A stretch of 64,000 nucleotides of DNA from Novosphingobium arvoryzae (lineage in GTDB: Bacteria; Pseudomonadota; Alphaproteobacteria; Sphingomonadales; Sphingomonadaceae), in the NCBI RefSeq assembly GCF_014652615.1, contig NZ_BMZD01000003.1:186001-250000 (forward strand), read 5' to 3'. Made by a program: the position numbers and the translations under genes. Shown one piece after another: positions 1-8,292 of the stretch. Each line of letters begins with the position of its first letter. The first letter of the stretch is position 1. Under the pieces are notes generated by a model that was not told where the DNA came from, made no database searches, and was given only the letters and a program-made list of their open reading frames with translations.

Positions 1-90
1 AAGCGCGCCCAAGCTTGCTTAGGCGCTTGCGCACGCAATCCGCCCGCATTCGAACCGGCGGAAACAGAATCGGCAAAACAGGGACAATTC

Positions 91-849
91 ATGGCTAACC
101 GCCCATACATCGTCGGCAACTGGAAGATGAACGGAACCCGCGCGCTGCTGGCCGAGGCCAGGGCGATCGATCGCGGCGCGGCACGGGCCGCCGGGGTCCG
201 CGTGGCCATCGCGCCGCCGTTCACGCTGATCAACCCGATGGCGGACGCCGTGCAGGAAATCGGCGTTGGCGGGCAGGATTGCCATGTCCAGCCGTCGGGC
301 GCCTACACCGGCGACATTTCCGCGCCGATGCTCAAGGATGCGGGCGCCAGCTTCACCATCGTCGGCCACAGCGAGCGTCGGGCCATGCACGGCGAAAGCG
401 ATGCCGTGGTCCTCGCGAAGGCCGGGGCCGCGCTGGCGGCCGGGCTCGATGTGATCATCTGTGTCGGCGAGACCGAGGCCGAGCGTGATGCCGGCCAGGC
501 GGAGAGCGTGGTCTGCGCGCAATTGCAGGGATCGCTCCCCACGGGTGAGGATGTGGCCGCGAAAGTGACGGTCGCGTATGAACCGGTCTGGGCCATCGGC
601 ACGGGCCGGGTTCCCTCGGTGGACGACGTCAGCGCCATGCACCGCGCGATTCGCGACCGGCTGGTGGCGATCTATGGCGAGGACGGCGCTGGCGTGCAGA
701 TCCTCTATGGCGGCTCGGTCAATGCCGGCAACGCCGCCGAACTGCTGAGCGCGGACGAAGTGGGCGGCGCGCTGGTCGGCGGGGCCAGCCTGACGGCCGA
801 GAGCTTCCTGGCCATCGTCGTTGCCGCGGGCGGCTCCGTCAGCGAATAA
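91..849 (+). CDS. tpiA: triosephosphate isomerase
   Basis: Interconverts dihydroxyacetone phosphate and glyceraldehyde 3-phosphate in cytoplasmic glycolysis/gluconeogenesis. The 252-residue protein is of usual family length and is a complete TIM barrel: catalytic Lys12 in GNWKMNG, electrophile His93 in VGHSERR, general-base Glu164 in AYEPVWAIGTG, and the phosphate-binding YGGSV segment near the C-terminus. The ATG at 91 has AGGGA about six bases upstream, which fixes the start. It is followed 71 bp later by secG on the same strand, an arrangement common in proteobacteria. The 90 bp upstream hold a near-palindrome at 5-26 and no gene I can support. Confidence 0.98.
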   Translation: MANRPYIVGNWKMNGTRALLAEARAIDRGAARAAGVRVAIAPPFTLINPMADAVQEIGVGGQDCHVQPSGAYTGDISAPMLKDAGASFTIVGHSERRAMHGESDAVVLAKAGAALAAGLDVIICVGETEAERDAGQAESVVCAQLQGSLPTGEDVAAKVTVAYEPVWAIGTGRVPSVDDVSAMHRAIRDRLVAIYGEDGAGVQILYGGSVNAGNAAELLSADEVGGALVGGASLTAESFLAIVVAAGGSVSE

Positions 850-920
850 TCCCCTTCGGCTTGCAAGCCGGGCCGCGCGCGCCTAGATGCGCGGCTATTG
901 CTGTTATTCGCAGGAAAGCC

Positions 921-1313
921 ATGTCGCTGTTCATCTTCCTTACCGTCGTCCAGGCGATCGTTGCCACCCTGCTGGTGACGGTCATTCTCATGCAGAAGTC
1001 CGAAGGCGGCGGGCTGGGCGTTGGCGGCAGCCCCACCGGGCTGATGTCGGCGCGTGGCGCGGCGGATTTCCTGACCCGCTCCACCGCCATTCTGGCGACC
1101 CTGTTCGTCGTGCTGAGCATTGCGCTGGCCGTCATGGCGGTGGGCACCACGTCCAGCCGCGAACTGGACACGTCGCTGGAACGCGGCGCTGCGCCGGTGC
1201 AGAGCGCCCCGGTCGATCCGCTGGGCGCGGCAGCGCAGCCCGCGCCGGGTGCATCTCCGGCAGCGGCTCCGGCGGCTCCGGCCGATCCGCTCGGCAGCGC
1301 GACCAAGCAGTAA
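921..1313 (+). CDS. secG: protein translocase subunit SecG
   Basis: Small inner-membrane subunit of the SecYEG translocon, which assists SecA-driven preprotein export. The 130 residues show the SecG plan: a transmembrane helix at about 3-24, a Gly-rich cytoplasmic loop (QKSEGGGLGVGGSPTGLMS), a second helix at about 53-74, then a Pro/Ala-rich tail of some 45 residues typical of alphaproteobacterial SecG. I chose ATG 921 because CAGGAAAG precedes it at good spacing and homology starts at MSLFIFL; a longer reading from 861 adds 20 residues unlike SecG. A strong hairpin lies 23 bp downstream and pyrG follows. Confidence 0.95.
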   Translation: MSLFIFLTVVQAIVATLLVTVILMQKSEGGGLGVGGSPTGLMSARGAADFLTRSTAILATLFVVLSIALAVMAVGTTSSRELDTSLERGAAPVQSAPVDPLGAAAQPAPGASPAAAPAAPADPLGSATKQ

Positions 1314-1336
1314 CTCCGCTTTTCCGCCCGTCTCCG

Positions 1337-1366
1337 CCCGCGCGCAGCCGCTTGCTGGCGCGCGGG
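1337..1366 (+). terminator. candidate terminator after tpiA-secG
   Basis: A 12-base arm (CCCGCGCGCAGC) pairs with GCTG-GCGCGCGGG around a CGCTT loop with one bulge. The tract after it is only weakly T-rich (GGCTGTTTCATTTC), so it may be a Rho-independent terminator or attenuator before pyrG rather than a classical strong one. Confidence 0.5.
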
Positions 1367-1452
1367 GTGCGGCGGGCTGTTTCATTTCAACTGTGGATTG
1401 CCGCAAGCCTGGCTTGCGGTATCCCCCCTGTTCGGATTAAGGCGCAACTCCC

Positions 1453-3087
1453 ATGGCGCGGTTCATTTTCATCACCGGCGGCGTGGTCTCCTCGCTCGGC
1501 AAAGGCCTCATGGCGGCAAGCCTCGCAGCGCTGCTGCAGGCGCGCGGATTCAAGGTCCGCATTCGCAAGTTCGATCCCTATCTGAACGTCGATCCGGGCA
1601 CGATGAGCCCGTATCAGCACGGTGAAGTGTTCGTGACCGACGATGGCGCGGAAACCGACCTCGACCTGGGGCATTACGAGCGTTTCACCGGTGTTTCGGC
1701 GCGTCAGGCGGATAACATCACCTCGGGCCGGATCTACCGCGACATCATCGCCAAGGAACGCCGGGGCGACTACCTGGGCGCCACCGTGCAGGTCATCCCG
1801 CACGTGACCGACGCGATCAAGGACTTCGCCAAGGCCGATACCGACGACCTCGATTTCGTGCTCTGCGAAATCGGCGGCACCGTGGGCGATATCGAAGGCC
1901 TGCCCTTCATCGAGGCGCTGCGCCAGCTGCACAACGAGCTTGACCGCGACCAGACCTGCTTTGTCCACGTCACGCTGGTGCCCTACATCGCCGCGGCGGG
2001 TGAGCTGAAGACCAAGCCGACCCAGCATTCCGTGCGCGAGCTGACCGGCCTTGGCATCCAGCCCGACATCCTGCTGTGCCGCTGCGAAAAGCCGCTGCCG
2101 GATAACGAGCGCGCCAAGATCGCGCTGTTCTGCAACGTCCGCAAGGAAGCGGTGATCCCCGCGCTCGATGCGTCCAGCATCTATTCGGTGCCACTGCAGT
2201 ATCACGCCGAAGGACTGGACGCCGAAGTGCTGCACCACTTCGGGATGACCGCACCGGCGCCCGACCTGGCGCGCTGGGACGATATCGTCGACCGCCATCA
2301 GCACCCCGAAGGCGAAGTCACCATTGGTGTGGTCGGCAAGTATGTCGGCCTGCCCGATGCCTACAAGTCGCTCAACGAGGCACTGGTCCACGGCGGCATG
2401 GCCAACCGGGTCAAGGTCAATATCAAGTGGCTGGACGCGGAACTGTTCGAAGCGGACGACGAGGAAATCGCCGCCCGGCTGGAGCCGATGCACGGCATCC
2501 TGGTGCCCGGCGGCTTCGGCATTCGCGGATCCGAAGGCAAGATCGCCAGCGTTCGCTTCGCGCGCGAGCGCAAGGTTCCGTTCTTCGGCATTTGCCTGGG
2601 CATGCAGATGGCCTGCATCGAAGCCGCGCGTAACACCGCCGGTATTGCCGGGGCCGGATCGACCGAGTTCGGCGAAACGACCGAGCCGGTGGTCGGCATC
2701 ATCACCGAGTGGATGAGCCCCGAAGGCCTGCAAACGCGCGGGGCGGATACCGATTTGGGCGGCACGATGCGGCTGGGCGCCTATGAGGCGAAGCTTTCGG
2801 CCAACAGCCATGTCTCGGCCATCTACGGCGGGGCAACCAGCATCTTCGAACGCCACCGGCACCGCTATGAAGTGAACAGCGCCTACCGTGACCGGCTGGA
2901 GCAGGGCGGACTGGTGTTTTCCGGCATGTCGCCTGACGGCCTGTTGCCGGAAATCGTGGAGCGCCCGGACCATCCGTGGTTCGTCGGCGTGCAATTCCAC
3001 CCGGAACTGAAGAGCCGTCCGTTCGATCCGCATCCGCTGTTTGCCGGCTTCATTGCCGCTGCGCTGCGTCAGGCGCGACTGGTCTGA
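1453..3087 (+). CDS. pyrG: CTP synthase
   Basis: Makes CTP from UTP, ATP and glutamine-derived ammonia, the last step of de novo pyrimidine nucleotide synthesis. At 544 residues it is full length. The N-terminal amidoligase domain starts with [15 protein letters not shown] (P-loop) and includes [16 protein letters not shown]. The C-terminal class I glutaminase domain has GICLGMQ with nucleophile Cys381 and the FHPE motif with His516 and Glu518. The start ATG follows a weak GGCGCAA ribosome site. The order tpiA-secG-pyrG is common in alphaproteobacteria; pyrG probably has its own promoter in the 139-bp gap, as a hairpin separates it from secG. Confidence 0.98.
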   Translation: MARFIFITGGVVSSLGKGLMAASLAALLQARGFKVRIRKFDPYLNVDPGTMSPYQHGEVFVTDDGAETDLDLGHYERFTGVSARQADNITSGRIYRDIIAKERRGDYLGATVQVIPHVTDAIKDFAKADTDDLDFVLCEIGGTVGDIEGLPFIEALRQLHNELDRDQTCFVHVTLVPYIAAAGELKTKPTQHSVRELTGLGIQPDILLCRCEKPLPDNERAKIALFCNVRKEAVIPALDASSIYSVPLQYHAEGLDAEVLHHFGMTAPAPDLARWDDIVDRHQHPEGEVTIGVVGKYVGLPDAYKSLNEALVHGGMANRVKVNIKWLDAELFEADDEEIAARLEPMHGILVPGGFGIRGSEGKIASVRFARERKVPFFGICLGMQMACIEAARNTAGIAGAGSTEFGETTEPVVGIITEWMSPEGLQTRGADTDLGGTMRLGAYEAKLSANSHVSAIYGGATSIFERHRHRYEVNSAYRDRLEQGGLVFSGMSPDGLLPEIVERPDHPWFVGVQFHPELKSRPFDPHPLFAGFIAAALRQARLV

Positions 3088-3541
3088 ACGCGCGCTCGAT
3101 TGCCCCCGGCTGGCTCGGCGCGGGGTAATTTGTGAGAAGGTTTCAAGGCAATCGGTTGCAACTTGATGCTAACCAAAGAAACATCTTGCCAAAGCGGAGG
3201 CCAACCCCGTAGCGACAGTTTCGTTAAGACGGATTCGCAATAACACCGGAAAAACCGGGTTGGGTCACAAGGAGTTGTCGAGACGTCCGAAATGCGGGTT
3301 ACCCGTTCGTAACCCCGTTCGTTGTGTTTTCCTTGCGGACCTGAAATGCAGTACTGCCGGTGAAATACGGATCGGTTCGTGACCAGATTTTCAGCTTGTG
3401 GCGCTCTGATCGTCTTCTGCGACCCGGACGATCAAGGTAGCGACAAGGCGGTGCGAAAGCATCGCGGGGGCGGAACCGCAAGGCTCCGCCCCCAACGCGT
3501 TTCAGTCACACCGGAAATTGGGTCAGCGACGCCCGCTGCGG
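3088..3541. other. 454-bp non-coding interval
   Basis: Between the pyrG stop and the convergent small heat-shock gene I find no credible gene. Open frames here lack a ribosome site or coding-like composition. The interval is less GC-rich than its flanks, has a perfect 7-bp hairpin (GGGTTAC at 3296-3302 with GTAACCC at 3309-3315) and ends in a 9-bp GC-rich hairpin at 3466-3493. A small RNA is possible but I cannot show one. Confidence 0.5.
3466..3493. terminator. 9-bp GC-rich hairpin downstream of hsp20
   Basis: GGGGGCGGA at 3466-3474 pairs perfectly with TCCGCCCCC at 3485-3493 around a 10-base loop. It lies about 50 bp past the stop of the minus-strand heat-shock gene, so it is placed to end that transcript. 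The T tracts on either side are short, so the call is tentative. Confidence 0.5.
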
Positions 3542-4012
3542 TCAGGCAGCGGCGCTTTCGGCATCGGTATCGCGCACCACGCTGAGCGATTTTTGCGTGC
3601 CGACCGGGATCGTCTTGGGCTTCATCGCTTCGGGCACTTCGCGCACCAGATCGATCGCCAGCAAGCCGTCTTCAAGGTTCGCGGCGTCCACCCGGACGTA
3701 GTCGGCCAGCTCGAACCGGCGTTCGAACCCGCGCTGGGCGATGCCGACGTGCAGGAACTGGCCGGCGGGCGCTTCCTCGCTCTTGCGGCCCTGGACGACC
3801 AGCAGGTTCTGCTGGGCGGTAATCTCGATGTCCGACGGCTTGAACCCGGCGACGGCCAGGGTGATGCGATAGGCGTCTTCGCCCCGGCGTTCGATGTTGA
3901 AGGGCGGGTAATTGTCGCCACTGTTCAGCCGCGAGTGGTTCTCGAGCAGGTCAAACAGGCGGTCAAAGCCGACCATGGTGCGGCGATAGGGGGTGAAATC
4001 GAAACGGTTCAT
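3542..4012 (-). CDS. small heat shock protein, Hsp20/IbpA family
   Basis: ATP-independent holdase that keeps unfolding proteins soluble for the DnaK system in the cytoplasm. The 156-residue product has the IbpA layout: N-terminal FDRLFDLLEN segment, alpha-crystallin domain from about NYPPFNIER, strand motif ITLAVAGFKPSDIEI, and HVGIAQRGFERRFEL ahead of the conserved dimer strand. I chose ATG 4012, not a TTG 15 bases upstream, because GGAGGA sits eight bases before this ATG and forms part of an RNA thermometer hairpin. The gene stands alone, convergent with pyrG and divergent from grxC, behind a sigma-32-like promoter. Confidence 0.95.
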   Translation of the reverse strand: MNRFDFTPYRRTMVGFDRLFDLLENHSRLNSGDNYPPFNIERRGEDAYRITLAVAGFKPSDIEITAQQNLLVVQGRKSEEAPAGQFLHVGIAQRGFERRFELADYVRVDAANLEDGLLAIDLVREVPEAMKPKTIPVGTQKSLSVVRDTDAESAAA

Positions 4013-4100
4013 GGCAAAATCCTCCAATGAGCAATTCTGTTCAGTTCAGGAAGCCCGAAACCCGGCGCTTCCGCTGGCGTCATCCCCTTGCGGGCCATGA
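4013..4100 (-). promoter_or_regulatory. ROSE-type RNA thermometer in hsp20 5' UTR
   Basis: Reading the minus strand, the leader ends TTGCTCATTGGAGGATTTT before GCC-ATG. CTC pairs with GAG of the Shine-Dalgarno around an AUUG loop, followed outward by a G-G and a U-U opposition and A-U pairs, which is the layout of the melting hairpin of ROSE elements. Upstream is a second hairpin in which GGAAGC pairs with GCTTCC and CCG with CGG. ROSE elements are known to control small heat-shock genes in alphaproteobacteria. The 5' boundary is estimated from the promoter. Confidence 0.85.
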
Positions 4101-4111
4101 CACCTCTCCAC

Positions 4112-4139
4112 AGATATGATAGCGCACAGCCGTTTCAAG
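4112..4139 (-). promoter_or_regulatory. sigma-32-like heat-shock promoter of hsp20
   Basis: On the minus strand a -35 element CTTGAAA (plus 4133-4139) is followed after 14 bases by CATATCTG (-10, plus 4111-4118). CTTGAAA is the sigma-32 -35 consensus, and the -10 matches 8 of 10 positions of CyTATnTnnG. Transcription from here would give a leader of roughly 90 bases carrying the ROSE element. Confidence 0.7.
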
Positions 4140-4173
4140 GGGTGATCGCCAGCCCCGCCGGAAAGGACCGCCA

Positions 4174-4437
4174 ATGCCGACGCCGAAGATCGAGATCTAT
4201 ACCAAGTGGGGCTGCCCCTATTGCGTGCGGGCCAAGGCGCTGCTCGACGGCAAGGGCATGACCTACACCGAATACGACATCACGATGGGCGGGCCGAAGC
4301 GGGACGAAATGCAGGCCCGTGTCCCCGGTGCGATGACCGTGCCGCAGATCCTGATCGACGATCAGCCGGTCGGCGGCTGCGACGATCTGCACGCGCTGGA
4401 CCGCGCGGGCAAGCTGGACCCGATGCTGGGGCTGTGA
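4174..4437 (+). CDS. grxC: glutaredoxin 3
   Basis: Small thiol-disulfide oxidoreductase that uses glutathione to reduce protein disulfides in the cytoplasm. The 87 residues form one thioredoxin-fold domain with the dithiol active site CPYC at Cys14-Cys17, a TVPQILID segment with the cis-proline, and a GGCDDL glutathione-binding motif, all typical of GrxC. Start ATG 4174 has GGAAAGGA upstream. It leads a tight plus-strand run: the amidohydrolase begins 7 bp after its stop and overlaps the DUF1178 gene. This grxC-nitrilase-DUF1178 order is frequent in alphaproteobacteria. Confidence 0.95.
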   Translation: MPTPKIEIYTKWGCPYCVRAKALLDGKGMTYTEYDITMGGPKRDEMQARVPGAMTVPQILIDDQPVGGCDDLHALDRAGKLDPMLGL

Positions 4438-4444
4438 CCGGCCG

Positions 4445-5260
4445 ATGACCCGGATCGCGTTGTTCCAGATGACCACCGGCATCGATCCGGCCACCAATGC
4501 GCGGGCGCTGGTCGAAGCTGTGGAAGGTGCCGCGGCGGGCGGGGCGGCGATGCTGTTTACGCCCGAAATGTCGGGCCTGCTCGATCGCGACCGCGCGCGA
4601 GCCAGCGGACACATCGTGGCCGAGGCAGACAATCCCGTGCTGGCGGCCGTGCGCGATGCCGCCGCCCGGACGGGCACCTGGGTGCACCTGGGCAGCCTGG
4701 CCGTGGCGCGCGAAGGCGATGACCGCTGGGCCAATCGCGGCTTCGTGATCGACGCCAGTGGCAACATCGCGGCCCGGTATGACAAGATCCACATGTTCGA
4801 TGTCGATCTGGCCACCGGCGAAAGCTGGCGCGAATCGAATGCCTATACGCCCGGCGAAGCGGTCGTAACGGTCGCCACGCCAGTCGGGCGACTGGGGCTG
4901 GCGATCTGCTACGACTTGCGCTTTCCGGCCTTGTTCGAGGCGCTGGGCCGCCAGCAATGCGATGTTATCGCCATCCCGGCCGCCTTCACCGTGCCGACGG
5001 GCGCGGCCCATTGGCACGTGCTGCAACGGGCCCGCGCGATCGAGGCCAGCGCCTTTGTGGTCGCCGCCGCGCAAGTCGGCCAGCACGAGGACGGCCGGGC
5101 AACTTATGGCCACAGCCTGGTGATCGATCCGTGGGGCGAGGTACTGACGGACATGGGGGGAGATGCCGCCCGCGTGGAATGCGTCGAGCTCGACCTCACC
5201 CGGCTTGCCGAAGTGCGCGCCCAGCTGCCAAGCCTGTTCAACAAGCGGTCCATCCCATGA
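4445..5260 (+). CDS. carbon-nitrogen hydrolase (nitrilase superfamily, Nit1/Nit2-like)
   Basis: Cytoplasmic C-N hydrolase. The catalytic triad is visible: Glu41 (FTPEMSGL), Lys114 (RYDKIHMFDVDL) and Cys155 (AICYDLRFP). The 271 residues match the Nit branch, whose best-known members hydrolyse deaminated glutathione or omega-amides. Being next to grxC, a glutathione-using gene, fits a deaminated-glutathione amidase role, but that is inference. The stop overlaps the next start as ATGA, indicating translational coupling to the DUF1178 gene. Confidence 0.9.
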   Translation: MTRIALFQMTTGIDPATNARALVEAVEGAAAGGAAMLFTPEMSGLLDRDRARASGHIVAEADNPVLAAVRDAAARTGTWVHLGSLAVAREGDDRWANRGFVIDASGNIAARYDKIHMFDVDLATGESWRESNAYTPGEAVVTVATPVGRLGLAICYDLRFPALFEALGRQQCDVIAIPAAFTVPTGAAHWHVLQRARAIEASAFVVAAAQVGQHEDGRATYGHSLVIDPWGEVLTDMGGDAARVECVELDLTRLAEVRAQLPSLFNKRSIP

Positions 5261-5718
5261 TCGTGTTCGACCTGACCTGTGCCGATCACGGCCACCGCTT
5301 CGAGGGCTGGTTTGCCTCGTCCGAAGATTTCGAGGCGCAGCAGGCGCGCGCGCTGGTGACCTGCCCGCAGTGCGGCTGCGCCAGCGTCAGCAAGGCGCCA
5401 ATGGCGCCGGCCGTGCCCCGCAAGGGCAATCAGGCCTCGGCCCAGCCAGCCGCGCCGCCGCTGGCCGGCGGTGCCTTGCCGCCCGAAGCGCAGGCCATGC
5501 TGGCCCGGCTGGCCGAGTTTCAGGCCGAAGCGATCAAGCAATCGCAGTGGGTGGGGGACAAGTTCGCGGACGTTTCCCGCGCCATGCATTACGGCGAACA
5601 GGATCCCGCGCCGGTCTATGGCCAGGCGAGTGTGGACGAGGCCAAGGCGCTGGTGGAAGAGGGCATCCCGGTCCTGCCGCTGCCATTCCCGGTGGCTCCG
5701 CCAGACAAGCTCAACTGA
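5257..5718 (+). CDS. DUF1178 family zinc-ribbon-like protein
   Basis: Function unknown. The 153-residue protein starts MIVFDLTCADHGHRFEGWF, with Cys8 and a CPQCGC knuckle around residue 38 that look like a metal site, then an Ala/Pro-rich linker and a C-terminal conserved helical segment ending EEGIPVLPLPFP, which is diagnostic of DUF1178. ATG 5257 overlaps the preceding stop (ATGA), so the two genes are translated together. The location after grxC and a nitrilase-type gene is conserved in the class, but no activity can be inferred from that. Confidence 0.9.
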   Translation: MIVFDLTCADHGHRFEGWFASSEDFEAQQARALVTCPQCGCASVSKAPMAPAVPRKGNQASAQPAAPPLAGGALPPEAQAMLARLAEFQAEAIKQSQWVGDKFADVSRAMHYGEQDPAPVYGQASVDEAKALVEEGIPVLPLPFPVAPPDKLN

Positions 5719-5780
5719 TTGCGGCGGCCTGCATCCACCCGATTGCCAACTGCACCCACCGCCGCCTATGAGAGCGCCGG

Positions 5781-5857
5781 GCGCCCGTAGCTCAGCAGGA
5801 TAGAGCACCAGATTCCTAATCTGGGGGCCATGGGTTCGAATCCCGTCGGGCGCACCA
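5781..5857 (+). tRNA. tRNA-Arg (anticodon CCT)
   Basis: A 77-base cloverleaf with acceptor GCGCCCG/CGGGCGC, a D arm closing with GCTC/GAGC, anticodon stem CCAGA/TCTGG with loop TTCCTAA (anticodon CCT, reads AGG), a TTCGAAT T loop, and an encoded CCA end. Confidence 0.97.
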
Positions 5858-5962
5858 ACTTTTCCGCCAGCACTTTTCTCGTTCACGCTATCCGAGCCAG
5901 CACTAGCCGCGCGTTAGACCCATCGGCCGAACCAATCAGTCTTGCTGGATTTTGGGGAAGGG

Positions 5963-6038
<76 letters not shown>

Positions 6039-6059
6039 ACACGGCGGCTTTTCCGCGGC

Positions 6060-6075
6060 CCCCGACGCGTCGGGG
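6060..6075. terminator. 16-bp perfect GC palindrome after mrdA
   Basis: CCCCGACGCGTCGGGG is a perfect palindrome in the 145-bp gap between mrdA and tRNA-Lys. It could be the terminator of the mreBCD-mrdA operon or an insulator before the tRNA promoter. There is no T tract, so the role is uncertain. Confidence 0.4.
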
Positions 6076-6183
6076 AGCGCCTCCTTTAGCGGAATCTTCG
6101 GGTAAGGGAAGGGGGGATTTGAACTTTTTTTCGCCAGCGCGGAAACCGGCCCGGATTATGGTGCAACGTCTTGAAAACAGGCG

Positions 6184-8292
6184 CTATCCGGGGGCGGGCT
6201 GGGGGGCGGGCGTGGCGACCGGCGCCGGTGCCGGGGCTGCGGCCGGGGGCGAATCCGGGCGCGGCGCGGGCGCGCTGGCGGGAATGTCCGGTTCGGGGCG
6301 AGGCTGGGTCGCTTCGGTGTTGATGGCCTGGGGCCGCGCCGCCTCTGAATCGGCACGGTCGCGCACGCGTTCCAGATCCGCTTCATCGCCGGCCCGCGGG
6401 GCGGTCACGCCGTAGCGCTCGGCATAGCTGCGATATTTGGCGGCCTGGCGTTGCTGCGGCGTGCCACCCCAGCCGGCCTCCATCTCGAGCAGCACCTGCA
6501 TCGCCTTGGCGGGATCGTAGAGGAAGGTCATGACATCGCGCGCGATCGGATAGGCGGCGGCCGAACCGCCGCCATGCTGTACGATGACGGCGCAGGCATA
6601 GCGCGGCTTGTCGAACGGCGCGAAGCAGACGAAATGGCCGTGGTCGCGGTATTTCCATGCCCCGCTCTTGCCGTCGCTGATGTTGAGGCTGACGACCTGG
6701 GCCGTACCGGTCTTGCCGGCCATCAGCACGTTGTCGATCGGCAACCGCGCGCGACCGGCGGTGCCGGGGCCGTTCACGACGTCGCTCATCGCCTTGTGCA
6801 CGAAATCGAGATGTTCCTGCGGGATGCCCAGCGACTTGGGCTGCGGCGCCTTGGGATCGAACAGCAGGCGCGGCTGCAGTTCCAGCCCGGAGGCGATGCG
6901 GGCCGACATCACGGCCTGTTGCAGCGGATTAACCAGCATATAGCCCTGGCCGATCGTGGCGTTGACCGTATCGAACACGGCCCAGGGCTTGCCGTATTTC
7001 TTTTCCTTCCACGCCGGGTCGGGCACGGTGCCATAGGATTGCCCCAGCACCGGCAGGTCGAACGACTGGCCCAGGCCAAGGCGGCGGGCCATGTCGGCGA
7101 TCTTTTGCATCCCGATCTGCTGGGCGAAGTGATAGAAATAGACGTCGCAGCTCTGATAGATGCCCTTGGCCATGTCGGTATGGCCGTGGCCGCGCCGCTG
7201 CCAGCAGTGGAACACGCGGTTGCCCACCCGCAAGCCGCCACTGCAATTGACGGCGGCATTCGGGTCCAGCCCGGCTTCCAGGAAGGCGAGCGCGACGGCA
7301 GGCTTGATCGTCGAGCCCGGCGGAAACAGCCCGCGCAAAACCTTGTTGCGCAACGGAACATGGTCGTCGTCCGACAGCATCTTCCATTCGATTCGCCCAA
7401 TGCCGTCGGAAAAGTTGTTGGGATCGAAGCTGGGCATCGAAACCATCGCCAGCAGGTCGCCGGTCTGGCAGTCCATCACCACGACCGCGCCCGATTCCGG
7501 CCCCATCCGCCGCGCGGCATAGTCCTGCAGCGGGGCGCTGATCGTCAGCTTGAGCGGCTGGCCGGGCACGTCCTCGCGCATTTCAAGATCGCGCACCACC
7601 TTGCCGGATGCGGTCACTTCCACCCGGCGCGCGCCCGGTTCGCCGCGCAGGCGCTGTTCGAAGTGCTTTTCCAGCCCGTCCTTGCCAACCTTGAAGCCCG
7701 GCGTGATGAGCAGCGGGTTGCGCTCCTTCTCGTAATCCTCGGCCGAGGCGGTGCCGACATAGCCGATCAGGTGGCCCACCGACGGGCCGGTCGGGTACCA
7801 GCGCGAGAAGCTGCGCTGCGCCAGCACGCCCGGCAAGTCCGGCAGGCGCACGCTGACGGCGGCGAACCGATCCCAGTCCAGCCCGGCGGCGACTTCCACC
7901 GGCTGAAACCCGTGGGCCTTTTCCAGCTTGTCGCGCAGGTCGCGCAGTTGCACGTCGGTCAGCGCCAGCAGTTGCCCCAGTTCCGTCAGGGTGCGATCGG
8001 GATCGGTCAGGCGGTCCGGGATCAGGTCGACGCGGAAATCGGCGCGATTGGCGGCGATGGGGGCATTGTTGCGATCGAGGATCGCGCCGCGCCGGGGCGG
8101 GATCAGGGTGAGGTTGACCCGGTTGCTTTCCGACAGGGTCGTATACTTCTCGTTCTGGAACAGCCCGATCCACGCCATGCGCGCGGCCAGCAGCACGCCG
8201 ACGCCCAGTTGCAGGCCGCCAATCACCACTCCACGCCGGTCAAAGCTGTTGCGCAGCGTCCCGGAACTGACGTGCTGGCTACCGCCGAGCAT
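6184..8292 (-). CDS. mrdA: penicillin-binding protein 2 (elongasome transpeptidase)
   Basis: Inner-membrane transpeptidase that cross-links peptidoglycan during side-wall elongation with MreB and RodA. The 702 residues hold a short cytoplasmic tail, one membrane anchor at about 24-45, a pedestal domain, and a transpeptidase domain with active-site Ser327 (STIK), SCD starting at Ser381 and Lys527 (KTGTAQ). The last 70 or so residues form a Pro/Ala-rich tail, making it longer than E. coli PBP2. Its start shares one base with the mreD stop (TGATG). No rodA follows, unlike in many proteobacteria; the next minus-strand gene is tRNA-Lys. Confidence 0.96.
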   Translation of the reverse strand: MLGGSQHVSSGTLRNSFDRRGVVIGGLQLGVGVLLAARMAWIGLFQNEKYTTLSESNRVNLTLIPPRRGAILDRNNAPIAANRADFRVDLIPDRLTDPDRTLTELGQLLALTDVQLRDLRDKLEKAHGFQPVEVAAGLDWDRFAAVSVRLPDLPGVLAQRSFSRWYPTGPSVGHLIGYVGTASAEDYEKERNPLLITPGFKVGKDGLEKHFEQRLRGEPGARRVEVTASGKVVRDLEMREDVPGQPLKLTISAPLQDYAARRMGPESGAVVVMDCQTGDLLAMVSMPSFDPNNFSDGIGRIEWKMLSDDDHVPLRNKVLRGLFPPGSTIKPAVALAFLEAGLDPNAAVNCSGGLRVGNRVFHCWQRRGHGHTDMAKGIYQSCDVYFYHFAQQIGMQKIADMARRLGLGQSFDLPVLGQSYGTVPDPAWKEKKYGKPWAVFDTVNATIGQGYMLVNPLQQAVMSARIASGLELQPRLLFDPKAPQPKSLGIPQEHLDFVHKAMSDVVNGPGTAGRARLPIDNVLMAGKTGTAQVVSLNISDGKSGAWKYRDHGHFVCFAPFDKPRYACAVIVQHGGGSAAAYPIARDVMTFLYDPAKAMQVLLEMEAGWGGTPQQRQAAKYRSYAERYGVTAPRAGDEADLERVRDRADSEAARPQAINTEATQPRPEPDIPASAPAPRPDSPPAAAPAPAPVATPAPQPAPG

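Noticed and set aside
1387..3033. 548-codon antisense frame over pyrG
   Set aside because: Mirror of a high-GC gene with low-complexity composition and no family signature.
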